From Gammaproteobacteria bacterium 42_54_T18 (GTDB lineage: Bacteria; Pseudomonadota; Gammaproteobacteria; Pseudomonadales; Ketobacteraceae), in assembly GCA_002163245.1 (NCBI GenBank), contig MAAL01000143.1, positions 1-35,025 on the forward strand: DNA of 35,025 nt. The letters are read 5' to 3'. Within the stretch, counting starts at the first letter, position 1. Every line of letters starts with the position of its first letter. A program made the position numbers and the translations under genes. Shown here in pieces: positions 34,249 through 35,025 of this stretch. The notes under the pieces are model-generated. The model was not told the DNA's origin. It searched no databases and worked only from the letters and a program-made list of their open reading frames with translations.

Positions 34249-34503
34249 CTATGAAATGAAACGGAATATTTGCTCTTTTAAGCATTCTGGGCACCACTTC
34301 AGGTATTCCGATACTAACCCTCTTGGCATATCGCCACAGAAAAGATGATGCTTCCCAGCTAAGCGTTGCAAATAACCCGTTAAACACTCGCGCCCGCCTT
34401 CGTCATTACCTAGAGCGGGTAAGGCGTATATGGGAGAGCGCTCCTTTTTATTTCTTGAACGCCATGATCCCTCACGGTCACATGTTAAGACACTCATTGG
34501 CAA
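34249..34503 (-). pseudogene. TniQ/TnsD-like remnant
   Basis: An 84-codon frame resembles the start of TniQ-family transposition target-selection proteins. SPIYALPALG, then ECLTGYLQRLAGKHHL, matches the SLxxYLxRLAxxH opening, and KWCPECLKEQ matches the first zinc-binding CPxC of TniQ. Only about 20 residues separate the two segments, against a hundred or so in normal members, and the frame stops soon after CPxC, so it is an internally deleted, truncated leftover. It points to a Tn7/Tn5053-like element having been here. Confidence 0.5.
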
Positions 34504-34940
34504 TTTTCACTACGAGCTATATAGCTCTAATTTTTTATTTTCCGTCGTTCAAAGTACAACCTCATAAGACAATGTAACCTCAAACCTACACATACTTTCG
34601 TCAACAAAGTCATTTACTCAAATGATAAATACTGCCATGAAATCAGATGGAGCACTTTTAATCAGTGGGTACAGGTTACTTGTACCCTAATATGATGAGA
34701 AACAACTAAGATAAATACGCACATTTTTTACTGTTCACACAGGATTAAGTTGATAATATCGTTAGCTCAAAGATCAGATTTGAAAAATCGGGTTCACTTC
34801 CGATGTCATTACAACTATACCGGCGCACTCCAGCAACTGAAGTATCGATCATCATTCCTGACGTATATGATTGGGACTCTTTTCCTTCACCACTATCCCA
34901 TATATTATATATCACTGCTGTCCCACAGTTTGACATAAAA
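34504..34940. other. Right-edge spacer without a recognisable gene
   Basis: No supported ORF lies here. TGTTGACGAA occurs on the minus strand from 34606 downwards and resembles the TGTTGACAAC at 26152 (14 of 20 positions match in opposite orientation), making a candidate element end. The rest, 34607-34940, is AT-rich and featureless apart from short antisense-looking frames. The stretch 34024-34248 before the remnant likewise has only short inverted repeats. Confidence 0.35.
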
Positions 34941-35014
34941 AAGGCCTAATTCTCGATAAGTGTTACAATACAAGTGCGAACAAACAACGTAATACAAAAG
35001 GAAAATTAGGCCTT
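34941..35014. repeat. 11-bp inverted repeat, possible start of another mobile element
   Basis: AAGGCCTAATT (34941-34951) and AATTAGGCCTT (35004-35014) are perfect inverted copies 52 bp apart. The right copy overlaps a possible TTG start (35013) preceded by AAAAGGA, opening a frame that reads L/M-A-H-N and runs off the window. Such openings occur in some transposases, but too little is present to identify one. Confidence 0.4.
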
Positions 35015-35025
35015 GGCACATAATA

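Noticed and set aside
34750-34938. 62-codon plus-strand and overlapping minus-strand frames near the right end
   Set aside because: No ribosome binding site, no family-like motif, and both strands open over the same AT-rich stretch, as in non-coding DNA.
1-35025. CRISPR arrays, tRNA or rRNA genes, riboswitches
   Set aside because: I saw no spaced direct-repeat array beyond the 23-bp IS repeats, and no cloverleaf, rRNA or known aptamer signature on either strand.

Overview
The window looks like a chromosomal segment of an aquatic or marine gammaproteobacterium with moderately low GC. The clues are PiT, SlyD, TopB, a Lon-like protease, a single-domain globin and a wax-ester-synthase-type acyltransferase, all with gammaproteobacterial character. 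No rRNA, tRNA or CRISPR array was seen. Assignments come from reading motifs and translations, not from database searches.

Region 1 (1-1115) is mobile: the end of an IS21-like insertion sequence, with four 23-bp repeats, runs directly into a 5'-truncated tyrosine recombinase. Region 2 (1327-12639) is ordinary chromosome: GST, TauE/SafE permease, bacterial haemoglobin, an ADHAP-synthase-like flavoenzyme, a DUF1439-like periplasmic protein and an MMPL/RND transporter. A divergent LysR regulator follows, and palindromes sharing TGTCCTATA suggest it controls both the transporter and the flavoenzyme. Then come a YfcH-type epimerase, a frameshifted flavodoxin-like pseudogene and a PiT phosphate transporter.

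Region 3 (12952-25833) has two condensation-fold acyltransferases (WS/DGAT and PapA-like) around a DEAD-box helicase, then SlyD, topoisomerase III, a spermidine-synthase-like protein with a tiny DUF2182-like ORF, a Lon-family protease with an altered Walker A motif, two unrecognised membrane or exported proteins, and a Rieske oxygenase.

Region 4 (about 26147 to 34600) is a genomic island next to the 3' remnant of a CPA1 Na+/H+ antiporter gene. It carries two divergent operons. Leftward: a sigma-70-like protein, an unknown small protein and an ImmA/IrrE metallopeptidase. Rightward: a ComEC-type metallo-beta-lactamase-fold protein, one polypeptide fusing E2-like, E1/ThiF-like and JAB/JAMM domains, and a four-helix membrane protein, then two more membrane proteins. 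This is a ubiquitin-conjugation-like system that resembles CBASS Cap2/Cap3 logic, with an MBL protein in place of the CD-NTase. It is the best candidate for an incompletely described conflict or defence system. A degenerate TniQ-like fragment lies near its right side, and an inverted repeat that may begin another mobile element closes the window.
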